DNA of 31,906 bases from Paulinella micropora (lineage: Eukaryota; Cercozoa; Imbricatea; Euglyphida): positions 918,124-950,029 of the forward strand of contig BJOX01000059.1 in NCBI GenBank assembly GCA_009731375.1, given 5' to 3'. The position numbers and the translations under genes were made by a program. The notes below the pieces were generated by a model, which was not told the origin of the DNA, did no database searches, and saw nothing but the letters and a program-made list of their open reading frames with translations. Positions 23,315 to 31,861 of this stretch are shown here, one piece after another. Positions within the stretch are counted from its first letter, which is position 1. Each line of letters opens with the position of its first letter.

Positions 23315-26300
23315 GCACGGCGGAATGGGCATCATTCTACAAGCACGAGGGCTGGCTAGTCATCGGGGCTCAGGAGCACCGCATGGGCAAGAAGCAACTT
23401 TCCAAATGCAGCCTGGATGGATTCCGGATTTTTGGAAAACCTGCGGAGGTCAGCGAGAAAAATCGCTGCAAGGGTGGGGTTCTATTCGCGGTGGCTAACT
23501 TCCTTGGTCCGTATTGCAACCTGGTGTCAGCCCCCGTCGACCACCGGCAGCAAGTGTGGCTGCGTATCGCCTCGGGTGTTACCGGCGCTCAGGATATCTA
23601 TGTGGGCAACGGCTACTTTCCCCAGGAAACGCAGGAAGAAGAGTCGTCAGAGGCGTATGCGGCCTGGCAGGCAGCTATAGCTTTTTTTGGAGCCAAAGGT
23701 CTTGTGGTCACGGTGGCGGATGCCAACGCGAAGCTCGGGCCGGCATGCAGCCGAAAAGAGGAGGGCATCGTCGGTCAGCACGGGGAGGTCGATGATAAGG
23801 GAGCACCGGTACGTTCGGAGAACGGCAAGAGACTCGCGGCTGTCCTCGTCGCTACGGGCCTGCGAAATCTGAGCGGCTTCTCGTGCCCAGTGGAAGGGTC
23901 CTACTGGTGGTCCCGGCGTGAGCAGCGCGGCATGGGCACAGGCAAGCACCTCCTCGATTACATCTGCGCGTCGCCTGGCTTGGCATCTGGAGCAAAGTTC
24001 GGAGTATGCGAAGATGATCTTGATACGGACCACAAGGCAGTATGGGCCGAACTGACGTGGAGCGGCCAGCGCCGGCCAAAGCGGGCTGCGAAACCTTACA
24101 GGTCCTTTCGTGTTGATAAGCTTATTGGTGCTGGTGTCTCGGGTAATGATCACGCTGCGAAGCAAGCGCTGGATTATCTACGCGACAAGTTCGATGACGT
24201 ATTCCAGCATTGCCTACAGAAGCTTGGAGTGCATCAGCTGCCTGAGCTTGACCTATCGGGTGGTGCCGACAGCCAACGGGTGGTAGATGACGTCACCGAG
24301 CGAGTGGCGCAGTCCTTCCGAATGGCGGCGCACCGGGTCCTTGGCTCCAGATGTATACGACCCCGTTTCACCAACAATTGGTTCGACGGGGAGCTAAAGG
24401 AGCTCATTCAGCAGCGCCGGGAGGCCTACGCAGCATACAGGAGGGATGAATCGAATGCGGAAGCCCGTCTGAATTGGCTACGGCTCCGCAAGCAAATTCG
24501 GAAGGCAACTCGGGCCAAGAAGTCCGCCTCCTTCAAGCAAGTGCAGGAAGAAGCGGTCAAATGTCAACGCGAGCAATCCTCAAAGCGCTTTTGGCTACTC
24601 GCGAAGCGGCTTGGCGGGGCACGCAGAACGAAGGTCTCCGCGCCGGTGCAAAGGGAGGATGGCTCACTGGCGTGTACGCTGCCGGAAAAGGTCGCTCGGT
24701 GGGAGGAATTTCGGAAAAATTCGGTGAAGCCACGGGAAAATCCGGCAAGTGCGGCTGTTGTGGTGGAGTGCTGTGCAGAAGCAGGCTCGCTGGAGTGGGA
24801 GGAAGCCGAAGCTAAGCGGCAGTTCCACTGGAACGATCGCTTCAGAGATGAGGTGGCCCGGGCTATGAAGGAGCACGAAGTAGGTGAAGACACTTGCGAA
24901 GAGCTGGACAAGCCGTTCACGCAAGAGGAGGTCCTTGCAAGGCAACGTGCCCTGAATAACCACAAAGCTTGTGGCGAGGACAAAGTGAAGAACGAGATGC
25001 TCAAGTATGGCGGCGCCTACATCAATGGCTACTTAACGCAGTACTTCAACTGGATTCGAGAAGCCGAGAGGACTCCAAAAGCTTGGGGCAAGGGAATCAT
25101 CGTCAATATCCCCAAGGGTGGGGATCCTACGGATCCTGACAACTGGAGGGATATCTCGATTATTAGTTGCCTTGGTAAGCTGTATCTGTCCTTATTAGCT
25201 ACTCGTCTAACGCTCTTCGTGGATGGCCCGGATAAGCTACGTCCAGAGCAGGGAGGCTTCCGCCCGGGGCGTCGCACTACGGATCAGGTCTTTACCCTTT
25301 GGCAGAGGTTGAAGGGGCGTCAGCAGCAGAAGCGGGAGTCGTATGTCCTGTTCGTCGATCTACGCAAGGCTTTCCCGTCTGTTTGGAGAGATGGCCTATT
25401 TGAGAGGCTCTGGAAGCTGGGTGTAAGGGGCAAGTTCTGGCGCACGCTACGCAGGTGCTACGAGCAGACTTCGTCGCAAGTGCTAGTTGATGGAGCACTC
25501 ACCCCCGAAGTACTGGAGGGTGTAGGCGTCCAACAGGGGTCCCCTCTCTCTCCCACACTCTTCAACGTCTTTATGGATGAGCTGTGTGATCGGCTGGCGA
25601 GTGCCCTCAAGATCACGGATGTGAAGCGGCTGAACGACATCAAGGCACTTCTATACGCGGACGACGTGGCCCTCATCGCTCACAGTCGCACCGAGCTCCA
25701 GAAGATGGTCAATGTTGTGGCCAAGTTCGCGGAAGATTACCGGCTGGAAGTCAACTTGAAGCCCGGCAAGACGGAAATCATGCCCATTTACACGTCGAGC
25801 AAGGCGAAACGACCAAGTATCAGGGAGCGAGGTGAGCCCGTGGTGTGGTTTCGCGGCCAGAAGCTTTGTGTCACCAGTCAGTACAAGTACCTGGGAGTGG
25901 TTATCACCGACGACCTGAAGTGGAAGGAGCAGGCCCTGCGGGCTACGCGTGTCACTGAAGTCGCCACCGCAGGTTGGTACTCTTTGTGGTGTGCAGGTGA
26001 GATACAAGCTAGGTATCGTCTCATGTGCTGGAATCAACTTGTGGGGGCCAAGCTGAAGTACGCCTTCGATGTCTGGCGTGCCCCCGTATCGCAGCTCACC
26101 AAGCTGGAGGCAGCAATGCTGCGCCCCATGAGGATGATTCTCGGCATCAGCCCTAAGACAAGCAAGTGGATTACACTCTTTCTGGCGCGCTCTTTGAGTG
26201 CGGAGCGTTTGCGGCGGGCGGCGCAACTGAAGTTCTATGGACGGCTGCGTGTTCTACCGGAGAAGCGATTTCCTGTCATCGCATCTCAAGTCAAATCCGA

Positions 26301-26922
26301 CTGGACTGCGGAGGCCGAAGGCGCTATCAGGGACTCAATGGATCTACAACAAGGGCTTCAGGAGCTCCTAAATAGCTCAGAGAAGGACCTCGAGGGTTGG
26401 AGTTCGACTGTGGACAAGTGGGCCCTTCAGCAGGACGTCAAGATGGTGCAGCAACTGATGTGGGACAAGCGAGAGGCAGGCAGCGATCTTACTGATGGCC
26501 TGCGAGTCATCCTAAGACAAGTCTTTGGAACTAAGGAGTTCCCAAGATGGGTAGCCCTTGATGATGCGCATTATAATCTGCTTCGGAGAAGGTTGCTCAG
26601 CTGCAACAACCGCCTTCGGTTGTACCGCAGCAAGTTGGAAAGTGGCATGTCCCCTCGCTGCTTGTGTTGTCATGATGATGTCAATGAGTCCCTTGCGCAC
26701 TTCTTATGGGATTGCCCCATGCATGAGGCAAGACGTAAGCAGCTGTTGCTGAGTATGCAGAGGCTCGGTGGCATGGCTGTGGGGGGTGCTGAGGGGGATG
26801 GAGGGAGTGAGGAGGGTGGTGAGGTCGTAGGCGGTGAGGTTGTGGTGGAGGATGTGTTGCTTGGGCGGGAGCGGGAGGGCTCTGTGCGGCAGGGTTGGGA
26901 TGATATGTCGCCTGTGGATTAA
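23137..26922 (+). CDS. LINE ORF2 protein: endonuclease-reverse transcriptase
   Basis: 1261 codons from a GTG at 23137; the frame opens at 23101. Residues 41-308 are an exonuclease-endonuclease-phosphatase (APE-like) domain: N49 in SHNW, the catalytic Glu80 in GAQEH, GNGYFP (157-162), ADAN (194-197), LLDYICAS (272-279) and TDH (297-299), which together nick the target DNA. Residues about 590-940 are the reverse transcriptase: KACGEDKVKNEML (610-622), a GGFRPGRRTTDQ block (706-717), motif A FVDLRKAF (739-746) with Asp741, QQGSPLSPTLFN (799-810), the catalytic YADD (840-843), NLKPGKTE (873-880) and KYLG (917-920). A C-terminal zinc-type motif uses C1175, C1178, H1188 and C1193. The protein would perform target-primed reverse transcription of its own RNA and of SINE RNA. 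There is no in-frame ATG before the endonuclease domain; the first, codon 83, lies beyond Glu80. Translation probably depends on a -1 shift from ORF1 or on non-AUG initiation. Confidence 0.92.
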   Translation: MGDQPAQAPAEGGSTRAEAKRGRRVRKRAKKHRSKQFDTGFKLLVASHNWQGKTGYDNVGTAEWASFYKHEGWLVIGAQEHRMGKKQLSKCSLDGFRIFGKPAEVSEKNRCKGGVLFAVANFLGPYCNLVSAPVDHRQQVWLRIASGVTGAQDIYVGNGYFPQETQEEESSEAYAAWQAAIAFFGAKGLVVTVADANAKLGPACSRKEEGIVGQHGEVDDKGAPVRSENGKRLAAVLVATGLRNLSGFSCPVEGSYWWSRREQRGMGTGKHLLDYICASPGLASGAKFGVCEDDLDTDHKAVWAELTWSGQRRPKRAAKPYRSFRVDKLIGAGVSGNDHAAKQALDYLRDKFDDVFQHCLQKLGVHQLPELDLSGGADSQRVVDDVTERVAQSFRMAAHRVLGSRCIRPRFTNNWFDGELKELIQQRREAYAAYRRDESNAEARLNWLRLRKQIRKATRAKKSASFKQVQEEAVKCQREQSSKRFWLLAKRLGGARRTKVSAPVQREDGSLACTLPEKVARWEEFRKNSVKPRENPASAAVVVECCAEAGSLEWEEAEAKRQFHWNDRFRDEVARAMKEHEVGEDTCEELDKPFTQEEVLARQRALNNHKACGEDKVKNEMLKYGGAYINGYLTQYFNWIREAERTPKAWGKGIIVNIPKGGDPTDPDNWRDISIISCLGKLYLSLLATRLTLFVDGPDKLRPEQGGFRPGRRTTDQVFTLWQRLKGRQQQKRESYVLFVDLRKAFPSVWRDGLFERLWKLGVRGKFWRTLRRCYEQTSSQVLVDGALTPEVLEGVGVQQGSPLSPTLFNVFMDELCDRLASALKITDVKRLNDIKALLYADDVALIAHSRTELQKMVNVVAKFAEDYRLEVNLKPGKTEIMPIYTSSKAKRPSIRERGEPVVWFRGQKLCVTSQYKYLGVVITDDLKWKEQALRATRVTEVATAGWYSLWCAGEIQARYRLMCWNQLVGAKLKYAFDVWRAPVSQLTKLEAAMLRPMRMILGISPKTSKWITLFLARSLSAERLRRAAQLKFYGRLRVLPEKRFPVIASQVKSDWTAEAEGAIRDSMDLQQGLQELLNSSEKDLEGWSSTVDKWALQQDVKMVQQLMWDKREAGSDLTDGLRVILRQVFGTKEFPRWVALDDAHYNLLRRRLLSCNNRLRLYRSKLESGMSPRCLCCHDDVNESLAHFLWDCPMHEARRKQLLLSMQRLGGMAVGGAEGDGGSEEGGEVVGGEVVVEDVLLGREREGSVRQGWDDMSPVD

Positions 26923-27437
26923 TCACGATTGTTTTGTAAGTTTTTTCAGGGGAAGTCGCGCTTCCGCAGTAACTTTAGGCTTGCTGCGTTGTTAGGGTTA
27001 CAGCGTTGCGTCCCCCTCCAAAGTTGGATGTGTTGTTTGGATCATATGTGTCTGAGTGTTGGTCTGCTAGGGAGGGTAAAAGGGAGGAGCTTGGGGTGGA
27101 GGATGGGGGCGAGGAGGTGATTGACCTCACTGAGGTTCCATCAGCTTCTGTCCCACCCTCTCCCCCAAGTGACGTTGATGTTGCGCGGCGCGGCCGTCCG
27201 CGCAGTGTGGACGTCCTGGCTAGAGAGAGGGGTTCGGGAGCGCAGCGTAGTGTCTCCGAGTTCTTCTCTTCAGCTAACACCCTCGCATCTAGCTCTTCAT
27301 GCACTTCACAGCCCCCATCTGCCCCTGCTGTTGCTGTTGCTGCTATGTCTGTTTGGTGTTCTGACAATGCGTTGGGATCGGCTGACCCCGGTGACCCAAT
27401 GGAGGCACATGTCCAGGATCTGGATCTGATGTTATAG
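26923..27437 (+). other. LINE 3' region with a possible broken C-terminal extension of ORF2
   Basis: Directly after the TAA at 26920-26922 the same frame stays open to 27120, with a basic segment reading KFFQGKSRFRSNFR. A second frame is open from 26979 to a TAG at 27435-27437, without an early ATG. It has a Ser/Pro-rich, disordered composition and a VIDLTE segment that resembles a SUMO-interacting motif. One stop codon and one frame change near the C-run at about 27010-27016 would explain both. The alternative is that ORF2 really ends at 26922 and this is 3' UTR that is open by chance in GC-rich DNA. Confidence 0.4.
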
Positions 27438-27452
27438 TCTGAGGAAGCCTCT
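27399..27452 (+). promoter_or_regulatory. LINE 3' recognition module shared with the SINE
   Basis: ATGGAGGCACATGTCCAG at 27399-27416 matches the SINE module ATGGAGGCGCATGTGCAG at 16 of 18 positions. Upstream, GGTGA is shared; downstream, a GAGGAAGC / GAGAAGC end is shared, and both then enter (ATT)n. Many LINE reverse transcriptases recognise such a 3' end on their RNA, and SINEs borrow it. That role here is inferred. Confidence 0.65.
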
Positions 27453-27474
27453 TATTATTGTTATTATTATTATT

Positions 27475-27505
<31 letters not shown>

Positions 27506-27532
27506 TGATCATCATAATCATCATGATCATGA

Positions 27533-27578
<46 letters not shown>
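27453..27578 (+). repeat. (ATT)n tail of the LINE with an ATC block
   Basis: ATT units at both ends. A block of ATC units with ATG/ATA variants at about 27480-27537 sits in the middle. The right end runs directly into the 5' end of SINE copy 3. Confidence 0.95.
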
Positions 27579-27844
27579 GGACACCGTGATAGCCCAGTGG
27601 TCAAGTTCTACCATCTGGGCCCTGTCGCCAGTTCGATTCCCGTCGGTGCCACCAGTATTTTCATTGAACATACCGGTCCGTCTGGACCAGTATTTTCATT
27701 GAACATACCGGTCCGTCTGGAAGTGTTGGAACTGCGCTTGCGGGGGTGTCATTACAGCCTATCGTCAATTCTTCGTACTCCCCTCACGGGTGAGACGATG
27801 GAGGCGCATGTGCAGAAATGCATCAGCCATTGACAGAGAAGCAC
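27579..27844 (+). mobile_element. tRNA-derived SINE copy 3, full length, with a 35-bp internal duplication
   Basis: 266 bp. The A box TAGCCCAGTGG (27590-27600) fits the RNA polymerase III consensus TRGYNNARYGG, and the B box AGTTCGATTCC (27630-27640) fits GGTTCGANTCC at 10 of 11. The head is about 76 bp and ends in a tRNA-like CGGTGCC-A-CCA. The body carries an exact 35-bp tandem duplication (27651-27685 and 27686-27720) that copy 4 lacks. Outside it I count three substitutions against copy 4, which implies recent activity. The 3' module matches the LINE. (ATT)n lies on both sides. Confidence 0.93.
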
Positions 27845-27939
27845 TATTATTATTATTATTATTATTATTNNNNNNNNNNNNNNNNNNNNNNNNNNNNNNN
27901 NTATTATTATTATTATTATTATTATTATTATCATCATTA

Positions 27940-28029
<90 letters not shown>
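27845..28029 (+). repeat. (ATT)n tract between SINE copies, with a 32-N gap
   Basis: Pure ATT apart from an ATC-ATC spot near 27930. The gap is 27870-27901. It is the tail of copy 3 and the 5' flank of copy 4. Confidence 0.95.
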
Positions 28030-28260
28030 GGACACCGTGATAGCCCAGTGGTCAAGTTCTACCATCTGGGCCCTGTCGCCAGTTCGATTCCCGTCGGTGC
28101 CACCAGTATTTTCATTGAACATACCGGTCCGTCTGGAAGTGTTGGAACTGCCCTTGCGGGGGTGTCATTAGAGCTTATCGTCAATTCTTCGTACTCCCCT
28201 CACGGGTGAGACGATGGAGGCGCATGTGCAGAAATGCATCAGCCATTGACAGAGAAGCAC
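28030..28260 (+). mobile_element. tRNA-derived SINE copy 4, full length (231 bp)
   Basis: The reference copy in this window. Its tRNA-like head is 28030-28105, with A box 28041-28051, B box 28081-28091, acceptor-like CGGTGCC 28095-28101, then A and CCA. The first bases, GGACACCG, would pair with the acceptor strand if one A were removed. The D and anticodon arms no longer pair well, so I do not name the source tRNA. A body of unknown origin follows, then CTCACGGGTGAG and the LINE-like module at 28214-28231. Transcription by RNA polymerase III and mobilisation by the neighbouring LINE are inferred. Confidence 0.93.
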
Positions 28261-28326
<66 letters not shown>

Positions 28327-28375
28327 TATTATTATTATCATCATCATCATCATCATCACAACCACCACCGCCACC

Positions 28376-28427
<52 letters not shown>

Positions 28428-28430
28428 GGA
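28261..28430 (+). repeat. (ATT)n tail grading into (ATC)n and (CAC)n
   Basis: ATT to about 28337, then ATC, then ACC/CAC at about 28358-28390, then ATC again. The tail of SINE copy 4 has probably drifted in unit sequence. Confidence 0.95.
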
Positions 28431-28470
28431 GATGCATGGCGATGGCATTGAACGCTCCTGGGCCGGTTTG

Positions 28471-28475
<5 letters not shown>

Positions 28476-28541
<66 letters not shown>

Positions 28542-28566
28542 TTCTCTCTTTCTCTTTCTCTCTCTT

Positions 28567-28597
<31 letters not shown>

Positions 28598-28599
28598 GT

Positions 28600-28668
<69 letters not shown>
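28476..28668. repeat. (CT)n, (GT)n and (TA)n tracts
   Basis: CT with TTTC variants to about 28598, GT at about 28609-28634, then TA. The 45 bases before it (28431-28475) are ordinary sequence without a recognised feature. Confidence 0.95.
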
Positions 28669-28669
<1 letters not shown>

Positions 28670-28670
<1 letters not shown>

Positions 28671-28815
28671 TGCTCCCTTCGCCTATTGTATTTCTTTACC
28701 AATTTTATGTATGTATGTACGTGAATATATATATATATGTATGTATATATATACATATATATATATATATATTGCTCCCTTCGCCTATTGTATTTCTTTA
28801 CCAATTTTATGTATG

Positions 28816-28847
<32 letters not shown>

Positions 28848-29004
28848 TAAAAATATATTGCTCCTTTCGCCTATTGCATTTCTTTACCAATCTTATGTAT
28901 GTATGTATGTATGTATGTATGTATATATATATATATATTTGTATATGAATATATTGCTCCCTTCGTTTATTGTATTTCTTTATCAATTTCATGTATATAA
29001 ATAA

Positions 29005-29041
<37 letters not shown>

Positions 29042-29085
29042 TCCCTTCGCCTATTGTATTTCTTTACCAATTTTATGTATGTATG
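28670..29085. repeat. Five copies of a ~48-bp core alternating with (TA)n
   Basis: Cores begin TTGCTCC at 28670, 28772, 28858, 28954 and 29038, with spacings of 102, 86, 96 and 84 bp. They share TTCGCCTATTGTATTTCTTT and ACCAATTTTATG, with a few substitutions in copies 3 and 4. TGTA and TA repeats of varying length fill the spaces. Confidence 0.9.
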
Positions 29086-29480
29086 TATGTATGTATGTAT
29101 GTATTTATGTATGTAATGAATGTATGTATGTATGTATGTATGTAGGTATGTAGGTATGTAGGTATGTAGGTATGTGTGTGTATGTGTATGTATGTATGTA
29201 TGTATGTATGTATGTATGTATGTATGTATGTATATATGTGTGTACGTATGTGTATGTATGTATGTATGTATGTATGAATGAATGAATGAATGAATGTATG
29301 AATGTAGGTATGTAGGTATGTATGTATGTGTGTATGTATATGTATGTATGTATGTATGTATGTACGTACGTACGTACGTACGTACGTACGTATGTATGTA
29401 TGTACGTACGTACCTATGTACGGGCACGCACGTACGTATGCATGTATGTATGTACGTATGTATGTATGTATGTATTTAGG
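29086..29480. repeat. (TGTA)n array with (ACGT)n and (TGAA)n blocks
   Basis: TGTA units with AGGT, TGAA (about 29275-29296) and self-complementary ACGT (about 29363-29391) blocks. Confidence 0.95.
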
Positions 29481-29574
29481 TGGTTTGCGAGGAAGAGAAG
29501 TCCTGGATCGTTTCATAGCTCAATTGCCCAAAATTTTATCCAAGTATCCTTCTACATCTCATACACTTCATTCA

Positions 29575-29652
29575 TCTGCCTTTATGTCCCCGTCTAATGC
29601 CTTAAAAGTCCTCACTATTGCCTTTATGGCCCGTCGTTGTAGTATGTGTACG

Positions 29653-29695
<43 letters not shown>

Positions 29696-29783
29696 CATCA
29701 ACTGCCCAAACTTTTATCCAAGTACACTTCAGACTTGTACATCTAATACTTCATTTTTATCTTACATTGATGGACACGCTTAT

Positions 29784-29819
<36 letters not shown>

Positions 29820-30086
29820 TTGTATATATATATATATATATTATATAATATATACTATATTATATTATATATATGTATGTTTATATATATATACTATATT
29901 AATATAATATATATTATATTATATATACATATATACATATATACATATATATATATTTATATATATATATGTGTGTGCGTGTGTGTGTGTGTGTGTATAA
30001 GCGTGTCCATCAATGTAAGATAAATGAAGTATTAGATGTAGAAGTCTCAAGTGTACTTTAAAAAAGTTTGGGCAGTTGATGTAATA

Positions 30087-30119
<33 letters not shown>

Positions 30120-30198
30120 GAACGTACACATACTACAACGACGGGACATAAAGGCGATAGTGAGGACATTTAAGGCATTAGACGGGACATAAAGGCAG
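29575..30198. repeat. Large imperfect inverted repeat, arms about 220 bp
   Basis: The left arm (29575-about 29818) and right arm (about 29970-30198) are complementary in order. They pair CTGCCTTTATGTCC with its complement, then ACTACAACGACGGG-type and GAACGTACACATACTAC-type sequence, a TA tract, CAACTGCCCAAAC, AAGTACACTT, ACATCTAATACTTCAT, TCTTACATTGATGGACACGCTTATAC and a CA/GT tract. The centre is (TA)n. Confidence 0.85.
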
Positions 30199-30385
30199 TA
30201 TTAAGGATATTGAAGGCAACAGACGGGACATGAAGGCAGTAGTGAGGATATTTAAGGCAATGGACGGGACATAAAGGCAATAGTGATGACATTTAGGGCA
30301 ATAGACTAGACATAATGGTAATAGTTAAGACATTTAAGGCAACAAACGGGACATAATGGTAACAGTTAGGGGTACAAAGGCAATC
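30140..30385. repeat. 41-bp minisatellite, six units
   Basis: Units start at 30140, 30181, 30222, 30263, 30304 and 30345, exactly 41 bp apart. The consensus begins GACGGGACATAAAGGCARTA and ends with a GACATTTAAGGCA-type segment. The last two units are more diverged. The left arm of the inverted repeat holds about one unit in reverse. Confidence 0.95.
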
Positions 30386-30399
30386 GCTAACGTTTTATC

Positions 30400-30405
30400 T
30401 TTCCT

Positions 30406-30436
<31 letters not shown>

Positions 30437-30602
30437 CTTTTTTTGTTCTTGTTGTTCCATCCTTCCACCCATCTATCCATCCATTCCTCCAAAAAGGTTC
30501 AATACATTTCAATTTATCTATCTATCTATCTATCTACCTATTTATCTATCTATATATCTATCTATCTATCAATCTATCTATCTATCTATCTATCTATCTA
30601 CC

Positions 30603-30640
<38 letters not shown>

Positions 30641-30678
30641 GTGTTTTCTCAGAGGAGGTGTAGTTTACTTTGTGCTAG

Positions 30679-30733
<55 letters not shown>

Positions 30734-30793
30734 ATACCTACCTACCTACCTACCTACCTGCCTACCTACCTACCTACCTACCTACCTACCTAC

Positions 30794-30840
<47 letters not shown>

Positions 30841-30877
30841 CCTACCTACCTACCTACTTACCTACCTACCTACCTAC

Positions 30878-30914
<37 letters not shown>

Positions 30915-30992
30915 CATCTATCTATCTATCTCTATCTATCTATAGGACAGGTGTGGTTTACTTTGTGCTAGTGGAGGTAACACAGTGAAATG

Positions 30993-31054
<62 letters not shown>

Positions 31055-31095
31055 GATCGATCGATCTATCTATCGATCGATCTATCGATCTATCG

Positions 31096-31142
<47 letters not shown>

Positions 31143-31239
31143 GATCTATCGATCTATCGATCTATCGATCTATCGATCTATGGAGATCTATCGATCTATC
31201 TATCTATCTATCGATCTATCGATCTATCGATCTATCGAG

Positions 31240-31277
<38 letters not shown>

Positions 31278-31388
31278 ATTTCTTTCTTTCTTCTTTCTTT
31301 CTTTCTTTCTTTCTTTCTCTTTTTCTTTCTTTCTCCTTTTTTTCCGTCCTTCCATCCATCCATCTATCCGTCCATTCCTCCAAATATG

Positions 31389-31400
<12 letters not shown>
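30400..31400. repeat. (CTAT/CTAC)n arrays with duplicated composite modules
   Basis: A TTTC run, then a CCATCC run, then CCATTCCTCCAAA and (CTAT)n occurs at about 30405-30530 and again at about 31279-31400. A second island, GGTGTRGTTTACTTTGTGCT, occurs at about 30656 and 30949. A block of self-complementary CGAT units lies at about 31050-31240. Confidence 0.9.
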
Positions 31401-31445
<45 letters not shown>

Positions 31446-31457
31446 TTATCCATCTGT

Positions 31458-31530
<73 letters not shown>

Positions 31531-31546
31531 ATCTGTCTACCCATAC

Positions 31547-31592
<46 letters not shown>

Positions 31593-31741
31593 ATATATAT
31601 AGATCTATCTATCCATCCATCCATCCATCCATCCATCTATCCATCTATCTATCCATCCATCCATCTATCCATCCATCCATCCATCTATCCATCCATCCAT
31701 CCATCCATCCATCCATCTATCTATCCATCTATCTATCTATA
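31389..31741. repeat. (CTAT)n then (CCAT)n array
   Basis: CTAT units to about 31590, then CCAT mixed with CTAT to 31741. Confidence 0.95.
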
Positions 31742-31783
31742 GGAAAATAATCCTGTTGAAATAGGCACGATCATGGCGAGGTA

Positions 31784-31784
31784 A

Positions 31785-31861
<77 letters not shown>

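Larger units (their letters stand above)
21755..27452 (+). mobile_element. Non-LTR retrotransposon (LINE), near-complete, two ORFs
   Basis: The element has an ORF1 with an RRM-like domain and an overlapping ORF2 with an AP-type endonuclease, a reverse transcriptase and a C-terminal CCHC motif. Its 3' region ends at about 27452 in an (ATT)n tail. There is no LTR, integrase or RNase H domain that I can see. The 3' boundary is supported by the tail. The 5' boundary is not known: it may lie anywhere from upstream of the 139-bp array to just before 22331, and 21755 is a placeholder after the hairpin. It is visibly GC-richer than its surroundings. Both ORFs are free of internal stops, so the copy is young or active unless the break after ORF2 matters. 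Domain order fits the APE-type LINEs (L1-, RTE-, I- or Jockey-like); I do not assign a clade. Confidence 0.9.

Noticed and set aside
22026-26700. Minus-strand and alternative-frame ORFs across the LINE
   Set aside because: They are shadows of ORF1 and ORF2, which have recognisable domain motifs. The shadows have none.
21755-27452. LTR retrotransposon or integrated virus
   Set aside because: There are no long terminal repeats, protease, integrase or RNase H. The AP-type endonuclease followed by RT and a microsatellite tail is the layout of a non-LTR element.
28030-28105. A functional tRNA gene
   Set aside because: A and B boxes and a tRNA-like 3' end are present, but the D, anticodon and T arms pair poorly and the acceptor needs a base removed. 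It is repeated as the head of a SINE.
28670-30385. CRISPR-like arrays (regular cores with variable spacers)
   Set aside because: The spacers are TA/TGTA microsatellites or absent, the cores are too diverged, and the context is a eukaryotic LINE/SINE-rich scaffold with no cas genes.
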